64,000 nt of DNA. It comes from Azolla caroliniana (lineage: Eukaryota > Polypodiophyta). A model generated the notes under the pieces. The model did not search any database, was not told the origin of the DNA, and saw nothing but the letters and a program-made list of their open reading frames with translations. Positions 19,330 through 29,879 of this stretch are shown one piece after another (position 1 is the first letter of the stretch; the number at the start of each line of letters is the position of its first letter). The position numbers were made by a program, and so were the translations under genes. The stretch is taken from NCBI GenBank assembly GCA_043228905.1, contig JBHGNT010000009.1, forward strand, positions 12,648,001-12,712,000. Reading direction: 5' to 3'.

Positions 19330-22300
19330 GTCCAGCCAAAATAGGAGCCGTTTGGTTGGACAGCCCTAGATCTGTGCAGCCCACTAGTGGTTCCATTTCC
19401 TCTAAGCAAGTTAGCAATGTGTTCGTAGCCCAAGTAGCCGTTAGTACTAAAAGTACCCCTCCAGTACATGTCTTAGCACTCCTAGATTCCGGAGCAAACT
19501 CTTGCTTTATGGATAAGAATTTTGCCCAAGCTCATCAGATATCTCTTAGAAAACTCTCGTGTCCAGCCTCCGTAGTAGTCATTGATGGTCGTCCCATTGC
19601 TTCCGGAAATATCATAGAAGAATCAGAGCCCGTTAATGTTGTCCTAGATAATCTAGCATGTGTAATATCATTTAATATAATTAGTATTCCAGAACATCCC
19701 ATAGTTTTAGGATTACCATGGTTTGAGTTACATAACCCAGACATAGATTGGAGGACAAGGAAAATTCAGTTTCGACAAACCCAAGGATCTACCCAGAAGA
19801 TTGCAACCATTTCACTACATCAGTTGCGTGAGGAAGGGCACAAGGAGGACATGTTTCTCTTCGCAATATCAGTACAACCCTCCAGCACCACCAAAGAGGA
19901 GTCCATCGTTCAACTTCCCGAGAAGTATCGTCAGTATGCTGATGTGTTCGATAAAATACAAGCCAACACACTTCCTCATCATCGACCGTACGATTGCCCC
20001 ATCGATCTACAACCAGGAAAGGAGCCGCCATGGGGGCCAATCTACAATTTGTCACCTACGGAGCTAGAAGTCCTTCGAGCCTACATAGAGGAGAATTTGG
20101 CTAATGGTTTCATTCGGCATTCAAAATCTCCCGCAGGCGCACCTATTTTCTTCGTCAAGAAGAAGGACGGATCTCTTCGCCTTGTTGTCGACTATCGTGG
20201 CTTAAATAAAGTCACCATCAGGAATAGGTATGCACTGCCCCTTATCTCAAGTCTTTTAGAACGGATCAATGGTGCCAGGTTCTTCACGAAGATCGACTTA
20301 CGAGGAGCATATAACCTCGTACGAATTCGACCAGGAGACGAATGGAAGACGGCGTTTCGTACTAGATACGGGCACTTCGAGTATACAGTCATGCCGTTCG
20401 GTCTCACCAATGCGCCGGCAGTCTTCCAGCACATGGCAAACGATATATTCCGAGACCTGTTGGATAATTTTTTGATCATCTACTTGGATGATCTATTGGT
20501 TTATTCGAAGACCCAGGAAGAGCATGATTCTCATGTACTATCAGTACTAAAACGACTTCGAGAACATGGTCTGTATGCAAAACTAGAAAAATGTAGTTTC
20601 GGGTGCAACCAGGTGGAATTTCTCGGCTATGTCATCTCCTCAGAAGGCATCTCCATGGACCCAGCTAAAGTCAAAACGGTGGTGGATTGGCAGACTCCGC
20701 GTTCGGTGCGGGATGTGCAGTGTTTTCTAGGCTTTGCCAATTTTTACCGGAAGTTCATACAAGATTACTCAAGGATCGTTCTGCCTCTCACACAGCTTAC
20801 CAGAAAGGGGCAAGCGTTCATTTGGTCTGAAGAAACAGACTTGGCTTTCGAGAATCTGAAAAAGGCGTTTACATCAGCTCCAATTCTGGGTCATGTCGAT
20901 CCAGAAAAACCATTCATTATCGAAGCTGACGCATCGGATTTCGCATTGGGGAGCATTCTGTCACAACATGGTAATGACGAGAAGCTACATCCTGTGGCTT
21001 TTCATTCACGAAAGTTTGACGCCGCCGAAATCAACTACGAGATACATGATAAGGAACTCTTGGCAATAGTGGATTCATTTATGCAATGGAGGCATTTCCT
21101 AGAGGGATCCCCTCACCCAGTCACTGTATTCAGTGACCACAAGAACCTTGCCTACTTTCAGGATGCTCGTGTGCTGAATCGACGTCAAGCCCGGTGGGCC
21201 CACTTCCTCACACGTTTCGACTTCAAAATTACTTATCGACCGGGGAAGCACCAAGGGAAGGCGGATGCATTATCACGACGTTCATATCTAGCACCGCGTC
21301 CCGGCGAGCCAGCCTTCGATAACCAAAAGCAAGTCATCTTGGGACCGGCACGACTACAAGCAGCACAGATCTTCGACATGCCCATGGATTCTCGCGTTAT
21401 CGATACCATACGGGAGGACTTGAAGACGGATGCATTCGCCCAAGCCATTCTAAAACAAATCGATCCCTCTCAAGCATCTTGTTCGGAATCGCAACAACCA
21501 GGTACGGATTATCGGCAATTCCAATACCATGATGGATTACTATTTTTTAAGACACTCTTGTATGTTCCTAATGGTACTGGTCGCCTTCAAGTAGTCCAAA
21601 GCTGTCATGATACATATACTGCTGGGCATTTTGGTAGTACTAAAACATTAGATTTAGTACAACGCTCATTCTGGTGGCCCCACATGCGACAATTTGTCGA
21701 AGATTTTGTTCGGACTTGTGATACATGTTGCAGGGCAAAAATGCCAAGGCATCATCCATATGGTTTGTTAGAACCATTACCAATTCCGAGTAAGCCGTGG
21801 CAATCCATTGCTCTAGATTTCATCACGGACCTCCCGATGTCTAAGGGATTCGATGCGATCTTAACAGTCGTAGATCGCTATACGAAGATGGCTCATTTCC
21901 TACCATGTACTAAAGAAATATCCAGTGAAGGAACCGCCGAGATTGTTATGCGCGAAGTATGTCGGCATCACGGCCTCCCTGATAGCATCATCAGCGATCG
22001 TGGACCCCAATTCGTTTCGAAGTTTTGGAAGCACTTCTTTAAAATGCTTCAAGTGACTTGTAACCTTTCCTCCGGCTACCACCCGCAAACAGACGGCCAG
22101 GCAGAACGAACAAATCAAACGTTGGAGCAGTATCTTCGGTGTTTTCTAAGTTACCATCAAGATGATTGGGCAGATATTCTCCATTTCGCCGAGTTTGCAT
22201 ATAACAACTCCGTCCACTCCTCAACAAAGGTTACCCCATTTTATGCTTACACAGGTTGTCATCCCCGATGGTGTGTAGTTGAAACCCCAGAATTGCCCAC

Positions 22301-22895
22301 GAATCCTTGCGCAGAGGATCGTTTGGAGCGATTACACAAGATACAAGCGGATCTATCTACTCAGCTCCAGCAAGCTCAACAAGCACACAAGGTTTATGCG
22401 GATCGTCATCGACTTCCATCCAGTTTTGACATTGGCGATCGGGTATGGCTGCTTCGACGACACGTCAAGACTACTCGCCCATGTGAGAAGTTGGACTATC
22501 GGCGGTTAGGTCCTTTCCGTATTATCGGGAAGATTAATGATGTTGCTTTTCGGCTCGAACTCCCTCCGCACCTTCGGATTCATCCGGTGTTCCATAGTTC
22601 TCTCCTCGAACCCTATCGCGAAAGCACCATTCCAGGCCGTATTCCACCACCTCCACCCCCGATCGAGCTTGAAGATGGACCTGAGTACGAGGTTGCCGCC
22701 ATCCTTGATTCCAAGATTACTCGCAACAAGCTCTACTATCTAGTCGATTGGCTAGGATATAGTCCCAGCGAGCGTACTTGGGAGCCGATCGAGAATGTGA
22801 CCAATGCTCGTGCTCTTCTCGAAGACTTCCATCGTCGATATCCACACAAACCGGGTCCTCAATCCAAAACGACTCGTGACACTCGTCGTTTTTAA
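19302..22895 (+). CDS. pol: Gypsy A Pol polyprotein with chromodomain (Gag-Pol by -1 shift)
   Basis: Frame is open from 19302, in -1 relation to gag with 28 bases of overlap, and has no early ATG; 1179 residues follow from the TTG at 19356. Protease ALLDSGANSC (Asp-Ser-Gly-Ala at 44-47); RT with KKKDGSLRLVVDYR and YLDD near 375; RNase H with FIIEADASDFALGS near 520; integrase zinc module HFGSTKTL ... CDTC near 760-795, Asp near 820 (ALDFITDL), Asp near 880 (IISDRGPQF), Glu near 916 (HPQTDGQAERTNQ); a GPF-type module near 1050; and a chromodomain near 1110-1165 (YYLVDWLGYSPSERTWEP). The chromodomain would steer integration to methylated-histone chromatin. All catalytic residues are present. 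Confidence 0.95.
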   Translation, partial: SVRRRVKRLSPAKIGAVWLDSPRSVQPTSGSISSKQVSNVFVAQVAVSTKSTPPVHVLALLDSGANSCFMDKNFAQAHQISLRKLSCPASVVVIDGRPIASGNIIEESEPVNVVLDNLACVISFNIISIPEHPIVLGLPWFELHNPDIDWRTRKIQFRQTQGSTQKIATISLHQLREEGHKEDMFLFAISVQPSSTTKEESIVQLPEKYRQYADVFDKIQANTLPHHRPYDCPIDLQPGKEPPWGPIYNLSPTELEVLRAYIEENLANGFIRHSKSPAGAPIFFVKKKDGSLRLVVDYRGLNKVTIRNRYALPLISSLLERINGARFFTKIDLRGAYNLVRIRPGDEWKTAFRTRYGHFEYTVMPFGLTNAPAVFQHMANDIFRDLLDNFLIIYLDDLLVYSKTQEEHDSHVLSVLKRLREHGLYAKLEKCSFGCNQVEFLGYVISSEGISMDPAKVKTVVDWQTPRSVRDVQCFLGFANFYRKFIQDYSRIVLPLTQLTRKGQAFIWSEETDLAFENLKKAFTSAPILGHVDPEKPFIIEADASDFALGSILSQHGNDEKLHPVAFHSRKFDAAEINYEIHDKELLAIVDSFMQWRHFLEGSPHPVTVFSDHKNLAYFQDARVLNRRQARWAHFLTRFDFKITYRPGKHQGKADALSRRSYLAPRPGEPAFDNQKQVILGPARLQAAQIFDMPMDSRVIDTIREDLKTDAFAQAILKQIDPSQASCSESQQPGTDYRQFQYHDGLLFFKTLLYVPNGTGRLQVVQSCHDTYTAGHFGSTKTLDLVQRSFWWPHMRQFVEDFVRTCDTCCRAKMPRHHPYGLLEPLPIPSKPWQSIALDFITDLPMSKGFDAILTVVDRYTKMAHFLPCTKEISSEGTAEIVMREVCRHHGLPDSIISDRGPQFVSKFWKHFFKMLQVTCNLSSGYHPQTDGQAERTNQTLEQYLRCFLSYHQDDWADILHFAEFAYNNSVHSSTKVTPFYAYTGCHPRWCVVETPELPTNPCAEDRLERLHKIQADLSTQLQQAQQAHKVYADRHRLPSSFDIGDRVWLLRRHVKTTRPCEKLDYRRLGPFRIIGKINDVAFRLELPPHLRIHPVFHSSLLEPYRESTIPGRIPPPPPPIELEDGPEYEVAAILDSKITRNKLYYLVDWLGYSPSERTWEPIENVTNARALLEDFHRRYPHKPGPQSKTTRDTRRF
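19317..19360 (+). promoter_or_regulatory. Candidate -1 ribosomal frameshift site
   Basis: Heptamer GTTAAAC at 19317-19323, phased G-TTA-AAC in the gag frame one codon before the stop. After a 7-base spacer, TCCAGCCAAA (19331-19340) pairs with TTTGGTTGGA (19351-19360), ten pairs with one G-U, closing a 10-base loop. The loop word TAGG could pair with CCTA at 19365-19368 as a pseudoknot. B has the mirror copy (GTTTAAC at 55458-55464). Confidence 0.7.
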
Positions 22896-22906
22896 GGGGG
22901 GGATAG
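22892..22906 (+). other. Gypsy A polypurine tract
   Basis: TTTTTAAGGGGGGGATAG ends directly at the 3' LTR (TGTCATGG at 22907). The G run would prime plus-strand synthesis. Confidence 0.75.
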
Positions 22907-23197
22907 TGTCATGGCAAGACTCGAACCCATGACCTTATGCTACATGGGTCGAGGTCTTACCATTAGACTATACATTATAAGTTGTAGGATATTATTTTCA
23001 TTTATGTTTTATTTTAGAAATTGATGTATATTCCAGATTTCTCTGGAACATTCTAGAAGCTTCAGGATTACTCTTAGAAATACTATAAAAGAGGGCACTA
23101 GGCGTTATGTTGAACCAAATTGGTTCAACGCCAGTCTTAAGCCTTCTAGCCACAGTTGTACATTCTCTTCACGTAATACATATATTTCTCTCATCAT

Positions 23198-23239
<42 letters not shown>

Positions 23240-23383
23240 GTCTCGCTCACTTCTTCCTTCTCTCTCAAGAAGTTCTACACCCCTCATAGTACTAATCCTT
23301 CGTTTAGTACTAATCCCTTCTCTGTAGTACTAATCCTTCGTTTAGTACTAATTCCGTCTCCGTCTTACTACTGATTCCTGACA
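22907..23383 (+). repeat. Gypsy A 3' LTR
   Basis: 477 bp, no difference from the 5' LTR noticed by eye, including microsatellite length. The GGGAG target duplication follows at 23384-23388. Confidence 0.95.
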
Positions 23384-24367
23384 GGGAGCTTCCACTCCGG
23401 CCCGAGCCGTCAAAACGCAACCAAATGCAGATATTGCGGAAAGCTCGGCCACCACGAAGAAGAGTGCCGAAAGAAGATGCGTGAATCGGCTTCCACAAGA
23501 CGACAACTCACGAATTACGCACACAACTCCAACTACGAAGATCGTGGCGGAATGTATGCACCCAACTCCGACCGTAGCGAAATGTACGGGCACAACTCCG
23601 ACTACGAAGATTGTGGCGGAATGTATGCGCACAACTCCGACCGTGGCGGAATGTTCATGATGAAACATAGAGCAAACTCTATGTCGGCCGCTACCTCAAC
23701 CGGTGCCTCCAGTCCGGAAGACGTATGGTTCGTCGATTTCGGTGCCTCGAACCATATGAAATCGCATCAAAAATGGATCCGAGAACTTCGAGAGCCGGAC
23801 CGACCCGGCTATGTCGAAACCGGAGACGACACTACGCACCCGATTCGGCACATTGGCAATGTCCCGTTCAGAAAAGAAGGTAAGCAAAATTACATTAAAA
23901 ATGTCTTGCATGTACATACCATTACGAAGAATTTGGTCTCCTCCAGCCAAATTGTAGAGCAAGGGATGCAAGTTCGATTTAATCAAGGCGGTTGCTTCAT
24001 AGAAAAAGAGGGCCGACTCATCGCACGCGGATGAAGAGAGGGCCGGATGTTCATTCTCGATTCACGCGAGATGAAATCTGCCATGTTCGCGAAAAACACG
24101 AAAGCCGACTCCAACATAAAGCTATGGCACAAGCGAATCGGCCACATCAATCTCAACAAACTCAAAGCAATGAAATTGAAAGGAGTCTTCATCGGACTCC
24201 TGACATTCAAAGAGAAGGAGATTGAAGGTGTATGCGAAGCGTGCCAATTCGTCAAGCAACACCGACACCCATTCCCAAAAGAGCGGAACGTGAGCAAAGG
24301 TCTACTCGATGTAGTCCATTCCGACGTATGGGGACCGGCACAGACGGCTACATTCGGCGGATGCTGA
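23384..24367 (+). pseudogene. Copia C zinc knuckle, protease and integrase N-terminus
   Basis: Resumes copia C after gypsy A. Zinc knuckle CRYCGKLGHHEEEC (about 23427-23468) is followed by a tandem peptide repeat with units like NSDYEDRGGMYA (about 23515-23655). The protease reads WFVDFGASNHM, with Phe in place of Ser after the catalytic Asp. Integrase zinc module: WHKRIGHINLNKL and CEACQFVKQH. First catalytic Asp in HSDVWG. A TGA at 24031-24033 and another at 24365-24367 interrupt the frame. Confidence 0.8.
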
Positions 24368-24946
24368 TATTACGTGCTCTTCATCGACGACTTCTCTAGG
24401 CACACTTGGATCTACCTGATGCGGCAAAAGAGCGAAGTGTTCGGACACTTCCAAAATTTCAAGAATAAAGTCGACAAAGCCACGGGCCGACATGTACGAT
24501 GCCTTCGATCGGATGGCAGCAAGGAGTACTTCTCGGAAAATTTCACGGCATATCTCCGAAACGAAGGAATTCGGCGAGAATTCACTTGCCGACACACTCC
24601 GCAACAAAACGGGGTAGCCAAGCGCAAAAATCGGCACATCCTCGAAGTAGCGCGGGCCATGATGAACAAGAAGCATATGCTCAAGTCATATTGGGCCGAA
24701 GCTGCAAATACGTCTGTCTACCTAATGAACCAGTGCACAACATCCGGCGTGCACGAGGTCACTCCGCACGAAAAATACTTCGAAAAGAAGTCGGACTTAT
24801 CGCACATCCGCATATTCGGAGCGATAGCATACGTGCACATCCCCGACGAAAAGCGTCAAAAACTTGACCCGAAGTCGGAGAAATGTATCCTTGTAGGATA
24901 CTCATTGGAGCAAAAGGGGTACAAGTGCTACAACCCTTCAACCTGA
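24368..24946 (+). pseudogene. Copia C integrase core
   Basis: Starts after the in-frame TGA with YYVLFIDDFSRHTWIYL. Second catalytic Asp in CLRSDGS. The third position reads NGVAKRKNR, where the family has Glu (NGVAERKNR, as in copia F), so Glu became Lys and the DDE triad is lost. The following GYSLEQKGYKCYNPST is the usual end of the domain. A TGA follows. Confidence 0.8.
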
Positions 24947-26950
24947 AAATCTCGAGTAAGTCGAGACGTCGTTTTTGACGAGTCCGCATACTGGTACACA
25001 CCAGAGACAACTCCGACTCCGACTCCGCTCGACTCGGAATCTGCCAACCAAGAGATCAAGGATGAAGATCGCCCTACGTGCATGATCGAAGAAAGTCCGA
25101 CCACGACCCGATTGAGCGGACCACAAGAGCCTTTGAGCGATCAAAGCACATCACGGCCTAGCCCGAAGATGGACAAGGGAAGGCGAAAATGGCGGAATAT
25201 GAAGACGATCGCTTCGACGACGATGAATCGACTCACTCACTCGACAGTGAGTTCAGCGGCTTCAATGTACCAATCGGAGCTAAGAAAGCCCTCATCTCTG
25301 CAAATGAAAAGCTCCGCCGATCCACTCGTGAAAAGAACCCCGTAAGCCGATTCGGCTACAACGAGTATATGGTGTACCATTACGCCTTTATGATGAAGGT
25401 AGCGACAGTACGGGAGCCGGAAACCTTTTCGGAAGCCACGAAGGACCCACGATGGATCGAAGCAATGAACGAGGAGATGCAGGCACTACGGAAGAACGAG
25501 ACGTGGGATCTCGTTCCCACCTCACCACACAAAAAGGCGATCGGATGCAGATGGATCTACAAGGTGAAGTATAACGCCGATGGCTCCGTAAACCACTACA
25601 AAGCTCGACTCATAGCAAAAGGATACGCTCAGACGCATGGCGAAGATGACGACGGTACGGACCGTAATTGCGATTGCCGTGGCGAAAGGGTGGCACCTCC
25701 ATCAAATGGACGTCAAGAATTCCTTTCTACAAGGCGAATTAGAAGAGGAGGTGTACATGATCCAACCACCCGGATTCAACTCGAGCACCCATCCGAAAGC
25801 GGTTTGCAGACTCAAGAAGCCACTCTACAGCCTCAAGCAAGCACCGCGTGCTTGGCATTCAAAGATAACGCGATATCTTCATCAAATCGGCTTCCGTATG
25901 TCAAAATCGGATAACTCCCTCTACATACGAAGCGATTCCACAAGTCCGATCTTCATCATCTTATATGTGGATGACCTAGTCATTGGAGGTGAGCATGTCG
26001 TCGAAATCACTAAGGTCAAATCCCTCCTTTCCGACAAGTTCGAGATGACGGACATGAAGGAACTCCACTACTTCCTCGACATCGAGGTAATTCGGACTCC
26101 GGCTGGAATCATGATCTCTCAACGGCACTACATCCTCAACTTGTTATACAAGTTCGGCATGGCTGAGTGCAAATCCATGGCAACCCTGCTCGATCGTAAT
26201 CTCAAACTAGATGTGAACTTTGGCACCAAAGCGTGTGAGCCGACTCAGTATCGGCAACTTATCGGGAGTCTCATCTACCTCACGATCACTCGACCCGATC
26301 TCAGTTATCCGGTCGGTCTCCTTAGTCAATTCATGCAAACACCGCGTGATACTCACTTGGATTACGCTAAGTGAGTTCTACGATACGTGAGCGGCACAAT
26401 GGATTGCGGCATCCTCTACAAGACCGCGATGCCAATACGACTCGAGGGGTACACCGACGCCGATTGGGCCGGCTACAAAGCCGATAGAAGATCAACCTTC
26501 GGATTTGTTTTCTCCCTCGGTAGCAGAGCAATATCCTAGAGTGGCAAGAAGCATCCTACCGTCGCTCTTTCGAGTACGGAGGTGGAATATAGGGGCACAA
26601 CCGTAGCTTCATGTGAAGCCGTATGGCTCAAGAGGATTTTGAAGGATCTGGGCGTACCCATCAAGGATCTGACTTCCCTTTACTGCGACAACATGAGCAG
26701 TATCTATCTGGCTCGGAACCCGGTGTTCCACGCGTGGACAAAGCACATCGAAGTGCACTATCACTTCATCCGAGAGCGTGTTCTGGCTGGCGATGTTAAC
26801 CTACAACACATTAGCACCAATCTTCAAACGGCCGACATCTTCACTAAAGCCTTAGGAGCCGACAAGCTGTGGCAATTCATGACCGATCTCGGATTGACGA
26901 TCCCTGACCTGCCAAGCTTGAGGGGGAGTACTGAAGACACTACGCAATAA
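24947..26950 (+). pseudogene. Copia C reverse transcriptase and RNase H, frameshifted
   Basis: The RT fingers (TWDLVPTSPHKKAIGCRW, KARLIAKGYAQTHG) run in one frame to about 25640, then the frame shifts and RT continues with [19 protein letters not shown] and YVDD near 25965. The RNase H part has EGYTDADWAGYKADRR near 26440 and CDNMSSIYLARNPVFH; it ends IFTKALGADKLWQ. Stops at 26372-26374 and 26537-26539 break it further. Confidence 0.8.
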
Positions 26951-27211
26951 CATGTAGATTCCGCAACCACGCAACGAAGCAGCGAAGAGCTGATCTACCA
27001 CGCAAATCCGCGAAGAAAGACACAAGCCGAAGCACAGACTTCGCAACTACGCACGCACGCCGAAGCACAGACTTCCTAACTACGCACAACGCAAGCTGGA
27101 GCACGGATTCCGCAACTCCGCATAAAGCGAGTCGACGCGGACTCCAGAACATGAGTTGAATCAGATTTCGGATACCGTCTAAAACCTACCCGACTTGAGC
27201 TTGAGGGGGCG
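26951..27211 (+). other. Copia C noncoding tail with imperfect repeats
   Basis: Between RNase H and the 3' LTR. GCAACTACGCACGCACGCC-like and GAAGCACAGACTTC-like words repeat two or three times. Ends with the polypurine tract GCTTGAGGGGGCG. The related tail of copia L is at 63419-63647. No gene. Confidence 0.65.
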
Positions 27212-27503
27212 TGTTGAGAATCAAGCTCAACTTGGTCTAGTGTGTGAACTCACCTTGAGAGTGAAGACACACTCCAACGGTCAAGAGTCACCATTATGTC
27301 ACCACTTTGTATTCTAGCATTTAGTATGAGTCATAGAATCATATTCTATGACACATAACTTATGAGCTTTCACATTCCCCATGCTCCATGAGTCTCTTAG
27401 TTAATGAAGAGAGAGGGTGACTACATAAAGCACCCTCCTCCCACCTTGTATTATGTTGAGTCTTTCTCCTTTGTCAATATACATTTACCTTGCGTATTCT
27501 CTG

Positions 27504-27546
<43 letters not shown>

Positions 27547-27610
27547 CACACACACACAGAGAGTTCACACCTATTCCGCTTCACAAGAATCCATCTCTTG
27601 ATTCTTTACA
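27212..27610 (+). repeat. Copia C 3' LTR
   Basis: 399 bp, TGTTGAGAATC...GATTCTTTACA. The CT run (27510-27542) is longer than in the 5' LTR. Flanked by AAGAT. Confidence 0.95.
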
Positions 27611-27866
27611 AAGATATTCAGCCATTATTGAACTTTATTACAATGGCATTAACTTATCAGCACATCCAAACTTAGTTGAATTTCTAATGTTCTCCACTCA
27701 GAGACCTATCATGTTTTTTTATATTTGCAAATTCTAATCAAGTTGTGGAACATGTGATACTAGTGCCTCCAAATTTTGTAGAGAGGGTATATTTGGATAT
27801 TTTAAAGAAGAATCAACAAGTGCAGTGCGTGACCCTTCCACTTGTGAACGTGAATGTGTTGGGTGT
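27611..27866 (+). repeat. Left arm of inverted duplication, distal part
   Basis: Continues the left arm after copia C; matches the reverse complement of about 31975-32195 (shared CAAGTTGTGGAACATGTGAT and GTAGAGAGGGTATATTTGGA). Homology ends near CCACTTGTGAACG. Confidence 0.8.
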
Positions 27867-28054
27867 GGAACAAGGCATCCTCTTGTCTTGCAAAAGAACG
27901 ATGGCTAAGGATAAGACCGATGACTTGAGAGTGGTAAACACCACTTCAAGGGTGGAAGAAGGTTTCAGGATACGAGTGTTCGAAACATCGAGTGAGACAG
28001 GAGTAAACATAATCGATGCTTGCATGATCGAGGGAGATAAAGAGTGAGGCAGAT

Positions 28055-28627
28055 GTGATTGAGGTGGTAGCCACGAAAGATGACATCGAATCGGAGGTGT
28101 CTATGAACGAGTCAATGGCGGATGGTCGTGTCAAAACTTTCCCACCACTAATTCTAGAGACTTCAGTGGTTGCGTTCGAAAGGCAACGTGAGACTGAAGA
28201 GACGGAAGGTGGCGAAGAGAAAACAAAGGTCAAAGCCGATGCATACGACGAAGAGATAGCCGAGAAGGTGGCTATGGGTGAAACAACAAAGGACGGTAAT
28301 ACCAAGGATTCCTGCCCACTTATTCTAGAGACTTCGGCGGTGGTGTCTGAGAACCAATGTGAGACCAGAGAGATAGGAGGTGACAGCAAGGAATGTAATG
28401 TCGGAAGTGGGTTCGAACGGACGATGCAAGCGGAAGTGGATTTGACCAAAATCTTATCGGTCGAGCCCGACCCGGATGGAAATCGTTCTAGCCGGAAGCC
28501 GATTGGACGAAAACGATCTGGAAAGAAGTTAATCCGGCTCAGTCGAAGGTCGAACCGGTTGAGGCCGGTCAACACGAGGAAAAGGAAGCCAACCCAGACC
28601 GAAACTGATCGGTCGAAACCGACCTAG
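28055..28627 (+). CDS. Hypothetical ORF with internal duplication
   Basis: 190 codons from an ATG to TAG, charged and low in hydrophobics, with two related blocks (PPLILETSVVAFERQRETEE and a later CPLILETSAVVSENQCETRE). The C-terminal end is very basic (Arg/Lys/Ser-rich, RKPIGRKRSGKKLIRLSRR). I recognise no domain. The stretch may be decayed 3' noncoding sequence of a retroelement rather than a gene; the surrounding 28630-29058 has only short frames. Low confidence. Confidence 0.25.
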   Translation: MIEVVATKDDIESEVSMNESMADGRVKTFPPLILETSVVAFERQRETEETEGGEEKTKVKADAYDEEIAEKVAMGETTKDGNTKDSCPLILETSAVVSENQCETREIGGDSKECNVGSGFERTMQAEVDLTKILSVEPDPDGNRSSRKPIGRKRSGKKLIRLSRRSNRLRPVNTRKRKPTQTETDRSKPT

Positions 28628-29058
28628 AAGGGGGCCGACTCGGTCGAAACAGATCAACCGAGTCTGATTCGGCCGAATACAAATCCGAACGGAAGCCTAT
28701 CCAACCGAAAGTTGATCGGACTAGACCGATCTGGAAAGAAGTCAAGGTTGATGAAGACAAGGAAGAGGCCAAGCAGGCACACTACCATGGACGATAAGGG
28801 CCAAGCGGATTTGAAAGATGTTACTAACGATGAGATCTCAACAAAGAAGGAAGGCTTTAACGTGAAGAATGTAAACTCTAATGCGAGATTGTATGACGAG
28901 AGAGAATGAAGAATATGGTGGATCGGATGGCGACAATGGTTCGAGTGGAAAGAATGAATGTGCGCAAAATGGAGAGACAAAGTCAAGACAATGGGAGAAA
29001 CTGAGGGTACTACGGATAAAGGAGAATAACAAGGTCCAACAACTTTGGCACATATCGT
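28628..29058. other. No supported gene
   Basis: Repeated CCGACTCGGTCGAAAC-like and GGAAAGAAGTC words, then A-rich sequence up to the LTR-like repeat at 29059. Nothing assignable. Confidence 0.4.
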
Positions 29059-29848
29059 TGTCGTAGTGTATTTCGTACACTACGTGAAAAAGTAAAAATA
29101 ATATAACCGATTTAATTACATATAAATAAATAAAATAATATATCAAGATATTTATCACGTGCACAGGGCAAGATTCGAACCTTGTACCTCCACGTAGCCA
29201 AACCTCAACTTTACCATTATGCTACCTTATCTTTAGTGTTCTATAAATAGATTTAATAACTATAAGTGCTTTATTTGCGCCTACCTTTATTAAAAAGGTA
29301 AATCATGCATTTTTAGAGTGCGTGAATATTTTATAGAAAAACGCAAGCAACTAAAAAGTGACTCATGCACATCTAGCGTGCATGAGCACTATATTTAGCA
29401 AATAAAAGCAAGGATTAGAAAAGCATCACATGCACATTTAGTGTGCATGAACGTATTAGAAAAAAAAGCATGTAGCTATGCTTAGTCTCTCCCATCACTA
29501 CATAAGGATGGGGAGCACAATGTAATAGGTGTGTGAAATATTTGGAAATTGGATATATTTCCGAAAACACCAACCGATTAATATAATCGTGGGATTCACG
29601 AAAATAATATAATCTATACTTGTGGGATTCACAAGTTTCTTATATCTTTCTTTCAATCTAAATACATATTCTTATCTAAATATTGATTAATCGAATAAAA
29701 TACACTCGTGGGATTCACAAAATTTCTATCTCTCTTTCTAATAATCTATTCATTACTAGCCTCATCTCATATTCTTCTTTCTCCTAGTCCAAAACCTCGG
29801 CGGTTCCCACCCGACTCACGCAACGATCCGGAGCCGAAAGGCACGACA
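29059..29848 (+). repeat. LTR-like repeat 1 with antisense tRNA-like module
   Basis: 790 bp. Starts TGTCGTAGTGTATTTCG with a terminal hairpin (GTAGTGTA...TACACTAC) and ends GGCACGACA, giving inverted ends TGTCGT...ACGACA. Contains the tRNA-like module, a candidate TATA-like ACTACATAAGGATG near 29495-29510, and TTCCCACCCGACTCACGCAACGATC near the end. Members at 29880-30644 and, reversed, 58274-59418 share the ends and these blocks. No target duplication is evident, so LTR identity is an inference. Confidence 0.6.
29160..29228 (-). other. tRNA-like module in LTR-like repeat 1
   Basis: Minus-strand TAGCATAATGG (29214-29224) as A box and GGTTCGAATCT (29171-29181) as B box, 32 bases apart. Antisense to the presumed LTR promoter, as in gypsy A and B. 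Sequence between the boxes differs from A/B. Confidence 0.55.
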
Positions 29849-29879
29849 CCGTAGGATGTGCGGGTTCAGAGGGAGCGAA

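Larger units (their letters stand above)
17572..23383 (+). mobile_element. Chromodomain gypsy retrotransposon A, intact
   Basis: 5812 bp with two 477-bp LTRs that look identical by eye, ends TGTCA...TGACA, and perfect target duplication GGGAG at 17567-17571 and 23384-23388. Internal: PBS, gag, pol with protease, RT, RNase H, integrase and a C-terminal chromodomain, and a polypurine tract before the 3' LTR. No stop or frameshift breaks either ORF other than the overlapping -1 arrangement. The chromodomain and PBS place it with chromoviruses; a Tcn1-like relation is my guess from the self-priming design. It sits in copia C gag, 34 kb from its inverted near-twin B. Likely a recent and potentially competent element. 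Confidence 0.95.
16279..27610 (+). mobile_element. Ty1/copia retrotransposon C, split by gypsy A
   Basis: LTRs at 16279-16657 and 27212-27610, PBS abutting the 5' LTR, gag-protease-integrase-RT-RNase H inside, and a polypurine tract GCTTGAGGGGGCG before the 3' LTR. The flanks are GAGAT (16274-16278) and AAGAT (27611-27615). The empty site in the inverted duplicate at 32190-32200 reads GTGAGATATTC, confirming the insertion point and that the right copy has drifted by one base. Gypsy A lies inside gag. The coding region has stops, frameshifts and altered catalytic residues. Copia L at the right window edge is the same family. Confidence 0.95.

Noticed and set aside
19356-19358. TTG start for Pol
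   Set aside because: The open frame extends upstream to 19302 and overlaps Gag in -1 next to a slippery heptamer; a frameshift explains expression better than a non-ATG start.
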